Below, piece by piece: positions 42,247 through 52,572 of a stretch of DNA of 64,000 nucleotides. Source of the DNA: Nostoc sp. 106C. Its GTDB lineage: Bacteria > Cyanobacteriota > Cyanobacteriia > Cyanobacteriales > Nostocaceae. A program made the position numbers and the translations under genes. Location: NCBI RefSeq assembly GCF_002154725.1, contig NZ_MTAW01000089.1:1-64000 (forward strand), read 5' to 3'. Position 1 is the first letter of the stretch; the number at the start of each line of letters is the position of its first letter. The notes beneath the pieces were generated by a model that was not told where the DNA came from, did no database searches, and was given only the letters and a program-made list of their open reading frames with translations.

Positions 42247-44391
42247 TTAGCAATCCTGGCAATTTCCTCGTCGTATCCCAGCCAGTCTAACAATGGCTGC
42301 AACTAATTCTTCTGGGTTAACAGGTTTGGCTAAATGAATCTGAAACCCGGCTTGGAGTGCTTGCTGCTCATCGTATTTTCTGGCAAAAGCAGTCAGAGCG
42401 ATCGCCGGAATTTGTTCTCCTTGTTCTGCACTCCAAGCTCTCACCTGGTGCATTAGGGTATAGCCATCCATATCGGGCATACTGATATCGCTGACTAATA
42501 CATCTGGCTTTTTCTGTTCTATGACTTGTAAGGCTTGTAATGCCGAAGATGCTGCAATTACCTCAGCCCCATCTTGCTCTAATACAAAAGTAACAAACTC
42601 TAGCGAATCTGCATCATCATCAACAACCAAAATTTGCACACCAGCTAGGGACAAAGAGTTAGGTGTTAAGCAAGAGGAGTAATTGTGTTCATTCAAACTT
42701 TCATTTTTGTCTTGCGGAAGCGGTAAATTGACTGTAAAAGTTGCTCCTTGATCTTCACCTTGGCTAGCTGCTGTGACTGTACCACCATGCATTTCAACGA
42801 GATTTCGGACAATTGCCAATCCCAAACCTAATCCACCAAATTTTCTTGTATAACTGCTATCTGCTTGACGGAAGTAATCAAATGCATAAGGCAAAAACTC
42901 AGCGCTAATTCCTTTACCTGTATCGCTAACTATGATTTGAGCATAGCCATCAGCCTTGCCCAATCTTACTTCTACCTTTCCCCCTTTAGGAGTAAATTTA
43001 ACAGCATTAGAAAGAAGATTCCAAACAACTTGTTGCAAGCGAGTAGAATCTCCCAATACTAGCCCTACATTTTGTTCAAATACTGTACTTACCTGTATTG
43101 ACTTGGTTTGTGCAGCTAAAGCCATTGTTTCTAGTGCAGACAAGACAATAGATTCTAAGTCAATATTGGTAACATTAAGCGTCAGTTTGCCTTGTAAAAT
43201 TCTGGAAATGTCGAGCAAATCCTCAATTAGTTGCACTTGTAATTTGGCATTGCGCTCTATTGTTGCTAGCGCTTGAGATGTCTTTTCAGGTTCTAATTTG
43301 CTACTTTGCAACAACTTTGACCAGCCCAGGATCGCATTCATTGGAGTACGTAGCTCGTGGGAAAGTATGGCAAGAAATTCATCTTTAATTCGATTGGCTG
43401 TTTCTGCTTTAGCTCTTGCTGTTTGTTCTAATTCCAGTAAGTGGGCGCGTTCTTGTTGTAGCTGTTTTTGTTCATCAATATCCGTACAAGTTCCAAACCA
43501 CTTCACTACATGACCTTGTTCATCTTTAAGCGGTAGACCTCGCCCTAACTGCCAGCGATAAGAAGCATCAGCCGCCCGTTTGAAGCGGTATTCTATTTCA
43601 TATAAAGTGCCGTTATTAACAGCATTTAACCACACCTCATGAGCAGTTTTTACGTCATCTGGATGCAATGCTGCTACCCAACCAGAACCCAAGGATTGCT
43701 CTAATGTTAGCCCAGTATAATTGCACCAGTTTTGGTTGAAATAGTCACCTTCTCCGTTAGCATCAGCTGTCCATACAAGTTGAGGAATTGCTTCAGCCAA
43801 ATAACGGTAACGCTCCTCACTTTGCCGTAGAGCTTCTAATATGCGCTGACGCTCAGCGATTTCCTGCTGTAATTGTTTATTGGTTTTAGTAATTTCATTA
43901 GTGCGCACAGCAACCAAATCTTCCAATTGATTTTGGTACTTTCTTAATTCCGCTTCTATCTTTAACCTTTGGGCTATTTGTGTTTGCAGTTGTAGGTTTG
44001 CTTGTTCTAATTGAGCCGGGCTAGGAAGCGCTAAGGCTTGTGGAACTAACGGTACAAGTTGTGCAGCTGTAAATACAGATATGGTTGCGGTTCCAGCTTT
44101 GATTAATCCTGACAGCCAATAGGTTGGATGCCAAAGCGTCCAAATCTCTATGAGGTGAGTTGTGCCACAAGCTACAATAAATCCACTAAAAAGTAGAAAT
44201 ATCCAATGGAAGGGTAGATCCTGCCGCTTGTTAACGAAGTAGAAAAGTGTAGTTGGAATAGAGTAATAAGCTAGTGCAATCAGGGCGTCAGATAAGATGT
44301 GCAGCCACACTAAATCAGTTTGCCATAGATAGCAGTGCCCATGCGGGATAAAAGGTCCGGAACTAAAAAAAATATTCCATAAATCTGACAT
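42247..44391 (-). CDS. Hybrid histidine kinase with ethylene-receptor-type sensor
   Basis: 714 aa. Residues about 25-115 are three membrane helices of the plant ETR1/SynEtr1 ethylene-binding domain. Key residues are conserved: Asp35, Tyr42, Ile45-Pro46, and the copper ligands Cys75 and His79 (FIVACGTTHLIEIWT). A helical linker (about 130-185) precedes a PAS domain (about 190-310), HisKA with His345 in LSHELRTPMNA, the HATPase domain (about 455-565; GKGISAEF, GLGLGLAIV), and a receiver with Asp635 (VSDISMPDMDG). In Synechocystis such a receptor controls phototaxis and pili. The adjacent convergent response regulator may be its partner. Confidence 0.93.
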   Translation of the reverse strand: MSDLWNIFFSSGPFIPHGHCYLWQTDLVWLHILSDALIALAYYSIPTTLFYFVNKRQDLPFHWIFLLFSGFIVACGTTHLIEIWTLWHPTYWLSGLIKAGTATISVFTAAQLVPLVPQALALPSPAQLEQANLQLQTQIAQRLKIEAELRKYQNQLEDLVAVRTNEITKTNKQLQQEIAERQRILEALRQSEERYRYLAEAIPQLVWTADANGEGDYFNQNWCNYTGLTLEQSLGSGWVAALHPDDVKTAHEVWLNAVNNGTLYEIEYRFKRAADASYRWQLGRGLPLKDEQGHVVKWFGTCTDIDEQKQLQQERAHLLELEQTARAKAETANRIKDEFLAILSHELRTPMNAILGWSKLLQSSKLEPEKTSQALATIERNAKLQVQLIEDLLDISRILQGKLTLNVTNIDLESIVLSALETMALAAQTKSIQVSTVFEQNVGLVLGDSTRLQQVVWNLLSNAVKFTPKGGKVEVRLGKADGYAQIIVSDTGKGISAEFLPYAFDYFRQADSSYTRKFGGLGLGLAIVRNLVEMHGGTVTAASQGEDQGATFTVNLPLPQDKNESLNEHNYSSCLTPNSLSLAGVQILVVDDDADSLEFVTFVLEQDGAEVIAASSALQALQVIEQKKPDVLVSDISMPDMDGYTLMHQVRAWSAEQGEQIPAIALTAFARKYDEQQALQAGFQIHLAKPVNPEELVAAIVRLAGIRRGNCQDC

Positions 44392-44962
44392 ACACGTCTT
44401 GGCTCCCTACCCCTTGAAAGCTCTGTGAGTACTGAAGTTTAACAGATAGGACTGATCATTAATACTCTTTCGTCTTGCGATCGCAATACAAATCATGTCA
44501 AGTTTTAAATGCTTTCGTTATTGCAATTTAGCTCTTTGTTAACAATTAAATGGGAAAAATAAACCCTACCAAAGACTAGGAAGGCAGGGTGATAAGTCCA
44601 AAATTGTTAATATTATTGAATATATATAGATAAACGTCTAATCTATACAGGCTTTGCCTGAAAGTGCGTAGACGCAAAGCGGTGTTAGCGCAGCGGTAGC
44701 GACGAGCGTCAGCAATTCCTTAGGGAGCTAATGCGTTCATACATGTCAACTTAAGCTCAAACCTTTATGGCGCAAGTGTTTCACCCCTCCCCTTACTCTG
44801 CTCCTCCGAAGTTTTGTCGTCAGACAAAACAGGGGTGGGATAACGAGGGGCTGATTGGTAATTAAGTGAACTCAAGATCACGACTTTACAAAGGGTTTAC
44901 GTTAAGTTGAAACCAATGCGCTGCGATCTACATAGTTTATAAAGACTAAGTATGAACTTCTG
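44392..44962. other. Repeat-rich spacer without a gene
   Basis: Includes a GCGTAGACGCAAAGCGGTG-type dispersed repeat (44655-44715) and, at 44728-44793, a relative of the repeat at 29288-29345, sharing TGTCAACTTAAGCT and the CCCTCCC end. Confidence 0.5.
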
Positions 44963-47305
44963 TTAAGATCGTTCTTCCCAAGGTGTGGTAGGAGCATCAG
45001 GATCATCTGAAGGTGCAGTTTTCATTGATGAGCCGTTTTCGTTTGCAGAGTTTATATCTGAATATCTTACCAACTGATCAAACGCCACTAGAGCCTCTAT
45101 TGCAGATTGATAGCGCTGCTTGTAGTCTTCCAAAACCATTTTACTGAGAATCTCTGCCAAGGGTTGGCTGACCATTACCTTATCTCTCCATTGCAACTCT
45201 CCATCAGCATCTCTATCGAACTCATGGGGTGCGATACCACTCAAAGCTTTGATCCCAATCATACCGACTGCATAGATGTCGCTACTGTATTGGGGGCGGC
45301 CAAAACATTGCTCGTTGGGTGCATAACCCTTAGTGCCAATCCCAATGGTAAATGGAGTTTGTTCTTGATTTTCCATTTGCGGCGCAGTGACTTGTTTTAC
45401 AGCACCAAAGTCAATCAATACTAGCTTCCAGTCTGAATGTCTCCGGATAATATTGCTTGGTTTAATATCGCGGTGAATCACATTGTTTTGATGCACAAAT
45501 GCCAATGTTTGCAATAAATCTCGTAAAATCTCGATAGTTGTGGTTTCTAGAAGGGGTTGTCCTGGTGGCAATTCCTGACTGAGAGGATGACCAACTATAT
45601 ATTCTTGAACTAAATAAAATTCTTCGTCTTGTTCAAAATAAGCCAATAACTGAGGAATTTGAGGATGTTTTCCCAATCTTTCCAATGTTTCCGCTTCAGA
45701 GTTAAATAAACGTCTAGCAAGTTGTAATGTCGTCGATTTGGTGTTGGCGGGTTTTAGCTGTTTAACTACACATCGAGGGTTTCCTGGACGTTGAATATCT
45801 TCTGCAATATAGGTTTCGCTAAATCCGCCAGAACCGAGAACTTTAACAATTTTGTAGCGTCCACCAAGTATTTTCCCAGCGACGGCTAAATCACGTTGCT
45901 GAAGTAGATCTTGTAAGTCACCTTGTTGACTGATAATTTCTTGGACAACTGGAGAAGATTTATATTTCTGAAAGATATCTACTAATTGGCGTTTTTTAAT
46001 GCTTTCTCTGGCCACTTCAGTTCCTAGGTAAGACAATCCACTTAAGGCGATCGCTACCATTGGTATAGTTGTGGGGAAAATTAACTGCTCATGTACAAAT
46101 AATACATAGCTCATCCCTCCCCAAATACTGGCTAGGAAAATGCTGTTTATAAATCGATTTATGCCTCGCTTGCTTCTAGTACAGAGGAAGACTGCTCCTG
46201 TGACTATAGCTAGCACAAATAAACCTCGCATGGGTAGACTGACAATTCCTGGCGCGATCGCTTTATTGTTCATTAAAGTTGCGATCGCGTTGGCATGAAT
46301 TTCTACTCCTGACATGCGTTGAGGATACACCCCATTGTTGCCAGCCACTACTGGATGATAATCATTGCCTAACTGTGCTGTGGCTCCAATCACCACGATT
46401 TTATTTTTGAAAACCTTTCCCTGCTGCAAATAGTTTTTCCAGTTTTGTGGGTCGAGTACGTACCAAAAGGGAATTGCCTCAAATGTCCCGGCTGGTCCCC
46501 AAAAATTAATGCGATCGCCTCTTGGTCGAGAATAATTAATTTTAGCTGCCCTTAACACTGCTTCGTCAAAAGACGGCACCTTATCTATTAAGAGATCTTG
46601 TTGATCTAATGACTTATTAAACTCACTCGCTAATCGATGAATCTTGCCATCTACCTCTAGAGGGAAATTAACTGTGCCTATAGATACAGCCCCTACACGA
46701 AACATTGGCTGAGGTTGCGTTAGTTGATTCCAAGTTCCTTGATGTGACTCAGAATTTTCATATAGCGCTGCTAAGGTAACTTTACTGCCGTATTTTTGCA
46801 AGACTGCTTGGAGTTGGCGATCGTCTGCAACCCCATAACTACTTGGCGTATCAAAAACTACATCTAATCCAACAGCTTTGACACCAGCCTGCATCAATTT
46901 TTCTATTACTTGGGCGTATCCAGCACGTTTAAATGGAAAAGATTTCAGTGGTTCCAGGTAAGCATACTGTTGTGGATTTGTTTTATAGTACTGTTCAGGG
47001 ACTGATATAGACTGATTATCAATTGCTAAAATCACGATGTCTTCTGGAGGCGCAACTAAACCGCGCAGTTGAAAAAAAGTGGAAACCGCCTGACTTTCCA
47101 TCAATTGCACCATGCCTATCCCAGAAGTACTCAGCACTGCTGCTCCGATTGCTGAAGCACCAGCCAGCAGATGACCAAACCAAGTCATCAGATGGGAATG
47201 GTAGGTTGATGTTGTGGTCGAAGTTGCTTTTGTCGGTTTGCCTGACCGTCTATTGGCAGTAGAGACATATTTTTTAGTTAGGCTAGATGTAGGTTCTTCT
47301 GCCAT
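44963..47305 (-). CDS. CHASE2-domain serine/threonine protein kinase
   Basis: 780 aa. One N-terminal membrane helix (about 42-66), a CHASE2 sensor facing outside (about 75-350; DIVILAIDNQSI start, FKNKIVVIGATAQLG end), two or three more helices (about 355-430), and a Ser/Thr kinase (about 480-740). Kinase motifs are intact: GSGGFSETYIAED, VIHRDIKPSNI, LIDFGAVKQ. The order CHASE2-TM-kinase is common in filamentous cyanobacteria. The outside signal is unknown. It stands alone. Confidence 0.94.
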   Translation of the reverse strand: MAEEPTSSLTKKYVSTANRRSGKPTKATSTTTSTYHSHLMTWFGHLLAGASAIGAAVLSTSGIGMVQLMESQAVSTFFQLRGLVAPPEDIVILAIDNQSISVPEQYYKTNPQQYAYLEPLKSFPFKRAGYAQVIEKLMQAGVKAVGLDVVFDTPSSYGVADDRQLQAVLQKYGSKVTLAALYENSESHQGTWNQLTQPQPMFRVGAVSIGTVNFPLEVDGKIHRLASEFNKSLDQQDLLIDKVPSFDEAVLRAAKINYSRPRGDRINFWGPAGTFEAIPFWYVLDPQNWKNYLQQGKVFKNKIVVIGATAQLGNDYHPVVAGNNGVYPQRMSGVEIHANAIATLMNNKAIAPGIVSLPMRGLFVLAIVTGAVFLCTRSKRGINRFINSIFLASIWGGMSYVLFVHEQLIFPTTIPMVAIALSGLSYLGTEVARESIKKRQLVDIFQKYKSSPVVQEIISQQGDLQDLLQQRDLAVAGKILGGRYKIVKVLGSGGFSETYIAEDIQRPGNPRCVVKQLKPANTKSTTLQLARRLFNSEAETLERLGKHPQIPQLLAYFEQDEEFYLVQEYIVGHPLSQELPPGQPLLETTTIEILRDLLQTLAFVHQNNVIHRDIKPSNIIRRHSDWKLVLIDFGAVKQVTAPQMENQEQTPFTIGIGTKGYAPNEQCFGRPQYSSDIYAVGMIGIKALSGIAPHEFDRDADGELQWRDKVMVSQPLAEILSKMVLEDYKQRYQSAIEALVAFDQLVRYSDINSANENGSSMKTAPSDDPDAPTTPWEERS

Positions 47306-48039
47306 ATCGTGTTATTGATTAATTTAGGTACAACACTTTTATTTATTTATTCAGACCCTGTTTTAGTGCAACCACATTGAAATAAGACTTAAATGAAAAA
47401 CTTATACATTTGTAAACTATCCATTATTCCTCTACAAATTTGCATTGTTATCGCCTCTGTGCAGGAGTCTCCCCATCTCAACACTGCCGACATGATTCTC
47501 TGCTAAGAGGTGCAATCTGTGATTGTTCTACAGACCTCAACCAGAGATGCTTTGTTTGTGCATTTGCGTTGATGTAAGGAGCTATCCAACTCAACAGCTA
47601 TGCCCCTAGTAGAGCATTTACTAGAAGTTTCTCTTGAACAACTTCTGCCACTGCGGCAACGGCGATCTTTTCCAAAAAGTGTGTGCTGTTGTTGATGGCA
47701 AAACTTAGAGATGGGCATTAGCCTACATTCTACCTTGGAACATCTACCATACCTCTTTAGGAGTAAACTTGACTGTTATACAGTTAAGAATGCTGTTACC
47801 AAGTCAATTTTATTGGTAGATTTTGATCACAGGGTAAGTCTTGCAGCGTCTGGAATGAAAAAGTTTCAGCGTCCAGGATCTGCTCTAATGTTTCCACCAT
47901 TTTTATGAATTAAAAGAGGTTAAGATAAAAGCTATACATGAAGTTATACTTTATAGATATTAGCAAATTGAGCGTTTGATAATTGCTATAATCTATTGTT
48001 CAATCTAAAATTCTTTTCTATTATTAGGTGTAATTTTCT
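47306..48039. other. 734-base spacer, no supported gene
   Basis: A short frame (47600-47695, reading MPLVEHLLEVSLEQLLPLRQ and ending CCC) has no detectable ribosome site. Minus-strand frame 47503-47718 is Cys/Ser-rich noise. I call no gene. Confidence 0.45.
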
Positions 48040-48561
48040 ATGGGTTCTCCAATGAATCGTCTGTCTATTTTTGTAGACGGAAACAATATGTTCTATGCTC
48101 AACAAAAAAATGGCTGGTTTTTCGACCCACGGCGAGTATTAGAATACTTTAAAAACGAACAATCAGAAACAACATTAATTAATGCATTCTGGTACACTGG
48201 CTTAAAAGACCCACAGGATCAACGAGGTTTCAGAGATGCTCTAATTAGTTTAGGATATACAGTCCGAACGAAAATTCTTAAAGAATATTATGATGATTCA
48301 TCCGGGCGGTACTCGCAAAAAGCTAATTTAGATATTGAAATTGTTGTAGATATGTTTAATACAGTAGATCAGTACGATAGAGTAGTTTTATTCAGTGGTG
48401 ACGGAGATTTTGAGAGAGCAATTGAATTATTACGCTCAAAAAATACACATATTACAGTAGTTTCGACAGAGGGAATGATAGCTAGAGAATTACGTAATGC
48501 TACTGATAGATATATAGATTTGAATGATATTAGAGACAGAATAGAAAAAACTGAAGGTTAA
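48040..48561 (+). CDS. NYN-domain (LabA/DUF88) putative RNase
   Basis: 173 aa. PIN-like NYN fold with acidic site residues in FVDGNNMFYAQ, NLDIEIVVDMF and LFSGDGDFERAIELL. These match the LabA/DUF88 family, proposed RNases in cyanobacteria; LabA affects circadian output. A second in-frame Met five codons in (MNRLSIF) could be the true start. It lies just before leuA in the same direction. Confidence 0.88.
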   Translation: MGSPMNRLSIFVDGNNMFYAQQKNGWFFDPRRVLEYFKNEQSETTLINAFWYTGLKDPQDQRGFRDALISLGYTVRTKILKEYYDDSSGRYSQKANLDIEIVVDMFNTVDQYDRVVLFSGDGDFERAIELLRSKNTHITVVSTEGMIARELRNATDRYIDLNDIRDRIEKTEG

Positions 48562-48654
48562 TATATTTAACAATTATTTACAAATGTAAAAATAAAAAAA
48601 TTAAAATCCTAGTTATTTATAGCGAAAAGTCCACCCTAAACTAAATAACAAAAA

Positions 48655-50259
48655 ATGATCACCCAACCAGAACGAATCATAATTTTTGATACTACATTAC
48701 GAGATGGAGAGCAGTGTCCAGGAGCAACCCTAAACATAGACGAAAAGCTAGTTATCGCTAAGCAGCTGGCGCGTCTGGGCGTAGATGTAATTGAGGCCGG
48801 GTTCGCCTTTGCCAGTCCTGGAGATTTTGAAGCAGTCAGCAAAATTGCCCAAATTGTTGGCACAGAAAATGGCCCTGTGATTTGTAGTTTGGCAAGAGCA
48901 AGGCAAGATGATATCAAAACAGCAGCAGAAGCGATTAAACCAGCTGCTAAAGGCAGAATTCATACCTTTATTGCCACATCTAATATTCACCTTGAGTACA
49001 AGCTGAAAAAGACAAAATCAGAAGTTTTAGCGATCGCCGAAGAAATGGTTGCTTATGCTAAAACTTTCACTGATGATGTAGAATTTTCTCCCGAAGATGC
49101 AGGACGCTCCGATCCGGAATTTTTGTATCAAGTATTAGAGCGAGCGATCGCAGCTGGCGCTACAACAGTTAATATTCCCGATACTGTTGGCTATACAACC
49201 CCCAGCGAATTTGGGGCAATAATTAAGGGGATAAAAGCAAACGTCCCCAATATTGACAAAGCAATTATTTCCGTTCACGGACATAATGACTTGGGTTTAG
49301 CTGTTGCTAACTTCTTAGAAGCCGTTAAGAATGGTGCTAGACAATTAGAATGCACTATTAATGGGATTGGCGAACGTGCAGGAAATGCAGCCTTAGAAGA
49401 ATTAGTTATGGCTTTGCATGTCCGACGGCAATATTTCAATCCCTTCTTAGGACGCCCAGCAGATTCGGAAGAACCACTCACAAATATCGACACTCGGGAG
49501 ATTTACAGAGCCTCACGCCTGGTTTCCAATTTAACAGGGATGCTAGTGCAGCCCAATAAAGCAATTGTCGGGGCAAATGCCTTTGCTCACGAATCTGGCA
49601 TTCATCAAGATGGTGTATTAAAAAACAAGCTCACCTATGAAATTATGGATGCCCAATTGATTGGCTTGACAGACAATCAAATAGTTTTGGGCAAACATTC
49701 TGGCAGAAATGCCTTCCGCACCCGCTTGAAAGAATTGGGCTTTGAACTATCAGAAACCGAATTAAATAAAGCGTTTATCCGATTCAAAGAAGTCGCTGAT
49801 AAAAAGAAAGAAATCTCTGATTGGGATTTAGAAGCGATTGTCAATGATGAAATCCAACAAGCACCAGATTTGTTTAGGGTAGAATTGGTGCAAGTTTCCT
49901 GTGGTAGCAATGCTAAGCCTACCGCCACAGTCACTCTGCGCACTCCAGAAGGTGAAGAATTAACCGATGCAGCAATTGGTACTGGGCCTGTAGATGCTGT
50001 TTACAAAGCAATCAACCGGGTAGTAAACGTACCCAACCAGCTAATTGAGTTCTCTGTACAGTCAGTAACAGCAGGTATTGATGCGATTGGGGAAGTGACT
50101 ATCCGATTAAGACATGAATCGCGCATCTTTTCTGGTCACGCAGCCAACACAGATATCATCGTTGCATCAGCTCAAGCCTACGTTAATGCACTGAATCGGC
50201 TGTACGCATCTTTGCAATCAAAAGAGAAGACCGAGAAAGGAACTCCGCAGAAAGTCTAA
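48655..50259 (+). CDS. leuA: 2-isopropylmalate synthase
   Basis: 534 aa, first step of leucine synthesis: acetyl-CoA plus 2-oxoisovalerate. [15 protein letters not shown] holds the metal-binding Asp; [18 protein letters not shown] holds the His-x-His metal ligands. The C-terminal regulatory (LeuA dimer) domain spans about 395-520, where leucine feedback occurs. A clear terminator follows. Confidence 0.96.
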   Translation: MITQPERIIIFDTTLRDGEQCPGATLNIDEKLVIAKQLARLGVDVIEAGFAFASPGDFEAVSKIAQIVGTENGPVICSLARARQDDIKTAAEAIKPAAKGRIHTFIATSNIHLEYKLKKTKSEVLAIAEEMVAYAKTFTDDVEFSPEDAGRSDPEFLYQVLERAIAAGATTVNIPDTVGYTTPSEFGAIIKGIKANVPNIDKAIISVHGHNDLGLAVANFLEAVKNGARQLECTINGIGERAGNAALEELVMALHVRRQYFNPFLGRPADSEEPLTNIDTREIYRASRLVSNLTGMLVQPNKAIVGANAFAHESGIHQDGVLKNKLTYEIMDAQLIGLTDNQIVLGKHSGRNAFRTRLKELGFELSETELNKAFIRFKEVADKKKEISDWDLEAIVNDEIQQAPDLFRVELVQVSCGSNAKPTATVTLRTPEGEELTDAAIGTGPVDAVYKAINRVVNVPNQLIEFSVQSVTAGIDAIGEVTIRLRHESRIFSGHAANTDIIVASAQAYVNALNRLYASLQSKEKTEKGTPQKV

Positions 50260-50278
50260 ATACATTTAAGCCTGTAAC

Positions 50279-50323
50279 CCTTGCAGATTCACCGCCTGTG
50301 GAGATCTGCAAGGATTTTTTTTT
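50279..50323 (+). terminator. Terminator of leuA
   Basis: A 10-bp stem CCTTGCAGAT/ATCTGCAAGG followed by ATTTTTTTTT, 20 bases after the stop codon. Confidence 0.9.
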
Positions 50324-50375
50324 GAGGAATTATACACATACTGAAGCTTGAAACCTCTTTTAGCAAGAATAAACC

Positions 50376-50747
50376 TTAATTTTCATAACCATTGGGATGT
50401 AAACGCATTATCATTTTTTCTGGTTCTGTCAAATTTTTCAAACCGTAACGTCGATATAATCCATAGGTGAGCTATTTATTCTAAAAACTAGTTTATTTGT
50501 TAAACTATTAGTCCGGCAATCTGTAAGCTTTACAATATCTAACATTGCCTGCCGATCATTATTATAAAAGTGAAAGTCATATTTAATTGGTTCAGTATTC
50601 CATCTGACAACTGTGCGATCGCTTCTCTTCACAAAAATTAGCACTGCATCTATGAGTTCAATAAATGAATTGTCAGGTGTATAAGAAGCAATGAATGATA
50701 GTTGCTGTTCTTGACTTAAACCACATCTATTTTGATAACCATATTTT
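50376..50747 (-). pseudogene. Frameshifted and 5'-truncated unknown gene
   Basis: On the minus strand one frame reads GYQNRCGLSQEQQLSFIAS to LVFRINS. Near 50465 coding continues in another frame as LTYGLYRRYGLKNLTEPE to RLHPNGYEN and a stop at 50376. The upstream end hits a stop near 50747, at the edge of a repeat, so the start is lost. One shift would rejoin the two parts. Family not recognised. Confidence 0.6.
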
Positions 50748-50749
50748 TA

Positions 50750-50820
50750 AAAGTAGTGGGAGCATCTTGCTCCCTGCTCTTCGTAGTGGGCTTTGCGTCC
50801 CGCACTACTCCAGGTTTCAA
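50750..50820. repeat. Palindromic dispersed repeat (GTAGTGGG type)
   Basis: AGTAGTGGGAGCATCTTGC and TAGTGGGCTTTGCGTCCC hairpins with a CCCGCACTAC end. It abuts the truncated pseudogene. Confidence 0.55.
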
Positions 50821-50979
50821 AATGGACGAGGTTTAAAACTTTAACAGATATCCAACCATGTGCTAGGCATTCAAAACGGACTTGAAATGTTTGCAGCATA
50901 AGATGATGAAATTACTGACACGTTATCTGAATGAGAGAGGCTATATTCAGCAAAGATATGGGTACATCTACTATTAATT

Positions 50980-52425
50980 ATGAATCAACCAATAACAACA
51001 TCTTGGAATTTAGTTCTTGCTACCTTTAAAAAAATTTGGGGTTACGACGATTTTCGTTCGCCACAGGGAGAGATTATTAGCAGTTTATTGGCGCAAAAAG
51101 ATGCACTGATTATTATGCCAACAGGTGGGGGCAAGTCGATTTGTTTTCAACTTCCCGCACTTTTACAAACAGGATTAACTTTGGTAGTTTCCCCATTAGT
51201 GGCACTGATGGAAAACCAAGTTCAAGAACTACGTCAGTTAAACCTGAGTGCAGCACTATTACATAGCGAACTACCTTCACCCCAACGTCGCTTGACGCTG
51301 CAAGCGTTGGATAGGCAAAAACTCAGATTACTGTATTTATCACCAGAAACTTTACTGAGTACTCCAGTTTGGGAGAGATTGTGTCAACCGCAATTGCAGA
51401 TTAACGGCATCATTTTGGATGAAGCTCATTGTTTAGTGCAGTGGGGAGAGACATTTCGACCAGCTTACCGCAGATTAGGGACAGTGCGATCGGCATTACT
51501 TAAATCAAAACCACCTGGAACAAAAATTAGCCTTGCAGCCTTTACAGCGACTGCTGACCCTTTAGCTCAAAAAATCATTTCTACAGTTTTACAATTGCAA
51601 CAACCAGATATTTATCGCCTCAATCCCTACCGTCCAAATCTGCATCTCAACGTCTGCATAGCTTGGACTCCAAGGGGTAGAAAGCAAAAATTGGTCAAAT
51701 TTATTCAAAATAGACCGCAACAAGCTGGATTAGTTTATGTGCGTACCAGACGAGATAGTGAGAAGTTAGCAGCATGGTTAGCAGAGATGGGTTATGCCAC
51801 AGCTAGTTATCATGCAGGATTAAGTGCTGAAGAACGCCGTGCTGTGGAAGCAAGCTGGTTAAGTAGCAAGATGCCATTTGTGGTTTGTACCTGTGCATTT
51901 GGTATGGGAATAAATAAACCAGATGTGCGTTGGGTAATTCACTTTCACGCGCCGCTACTGCTTTCGGAATATGTGCAAGAAATTGGACGTGCTGGCAGAG
52001 ACGGTAAACCAGCCGAAGCGCTGACTTTGGTAAGTGAACCTACAGGGTGGTTAGATTCAGAGGATAAGCAAAGACAGCAGTTTTTTGAAGAACAAATGCG
52101 ATCGCAGCAGCAAACAGCGCAACAATTGGTAAAAAAACTACCGAAACAGGGAGAAGTGAATACAGTAGCACGACAATTTCCCGAAGCTACAATGACACTT
52201 TCTTTACTCCACAGCAGCGGTCAGTTAAACTGGCTTGATCCTTTCCATTACATCATCAAACAAGATGTGGACAAGCAATCTGCAACCCAACTACAAGCTG
52301 CCAAGCAAATGAATCAGTATTTGCATACCAAGCAGTGTCGCTGGCAGTTTTTATTAAACGCCTTTGGTTTTGACGAAAAAGCTGCTAACTGGCGTTGTGG
52401 ACATTGTGATCGCTGTTGTCATTAG
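50980..52425 (+). CDS. recQ: RecQ-family ATP-dependent DNA helicase
   Basis: 481 aa. Helicase motifs: I in MPTGGGKSICFQLP, II DEAH in LDEAHCLVQWG, III AFTATAD, V and VI in FGMGINKPDVR and QEIGRAGRDG. The C-terminus ends with Cys pairs (CGHCDRCCH) of the RecQ zinc region. No HRDC domain, so it is a short RecQ. Unwinds DNA 3' to 5' in recombination and repair. It has no partners nearby. Confidence 0.93.
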   Translation: MNQPITTSWNLVLATFKKIWGYDDFRSPQGEIISSLLAQKDALIIMPTGGGKSICFQLPALLQTGLTLVVSPLVALMENQVQELRQLNLSAALLHSELPSPQRRLTLQALDRQKLRLLYLSPETLLSTPVWERLCQPQLQINGIILDEAHCLVQWGETFRPAYRRLGTVRSALLKSKPPGTKISLAAFTATADPLAQKIISTVLQLQQPDIYRLNPYRPNLHLNVCIAWTPRGRKQKLVKFIQNRPQQAGLVYVRTRRDSEKLAAWLAEMGYATASYHAGLSAEERRAVEASWLSSKMPFVVCTCAFGMGINKPDVRWVIHFHAPLLLSEYVQEIGRAGRDGKPAEALTLVSEPTGWLDSEDKQRQQFFEEQMRSQQQTAQQLVKKLPKQGEVNTVARQFPEATMTLSLLHSSGQLNWLDPFHYIIKQDVDKQSATQLQAAKQMNQYLHTKQCRWQFLLNAFGFDEKAANWRCGHCDRCCH

Positions 52426-52572
52426 TCATTTGTCCTTTGTAAATACTAGTCTCTATTTATCTTCCCTCAGTGTTCTCCCCGTCTCTGTGGTTCGTTAATT
52501 TGTATAAATTTTTTCACTTTTCCAAAGTCAAAAGTCAACAATCACTCTGGACTATTGACTATTGACTTTTGC

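Noticed and set aside
47503-47718. Minus-strand 71-codon Cys/Ser-rich frame
   Set aside because: No ribosome site, and composition looks random.
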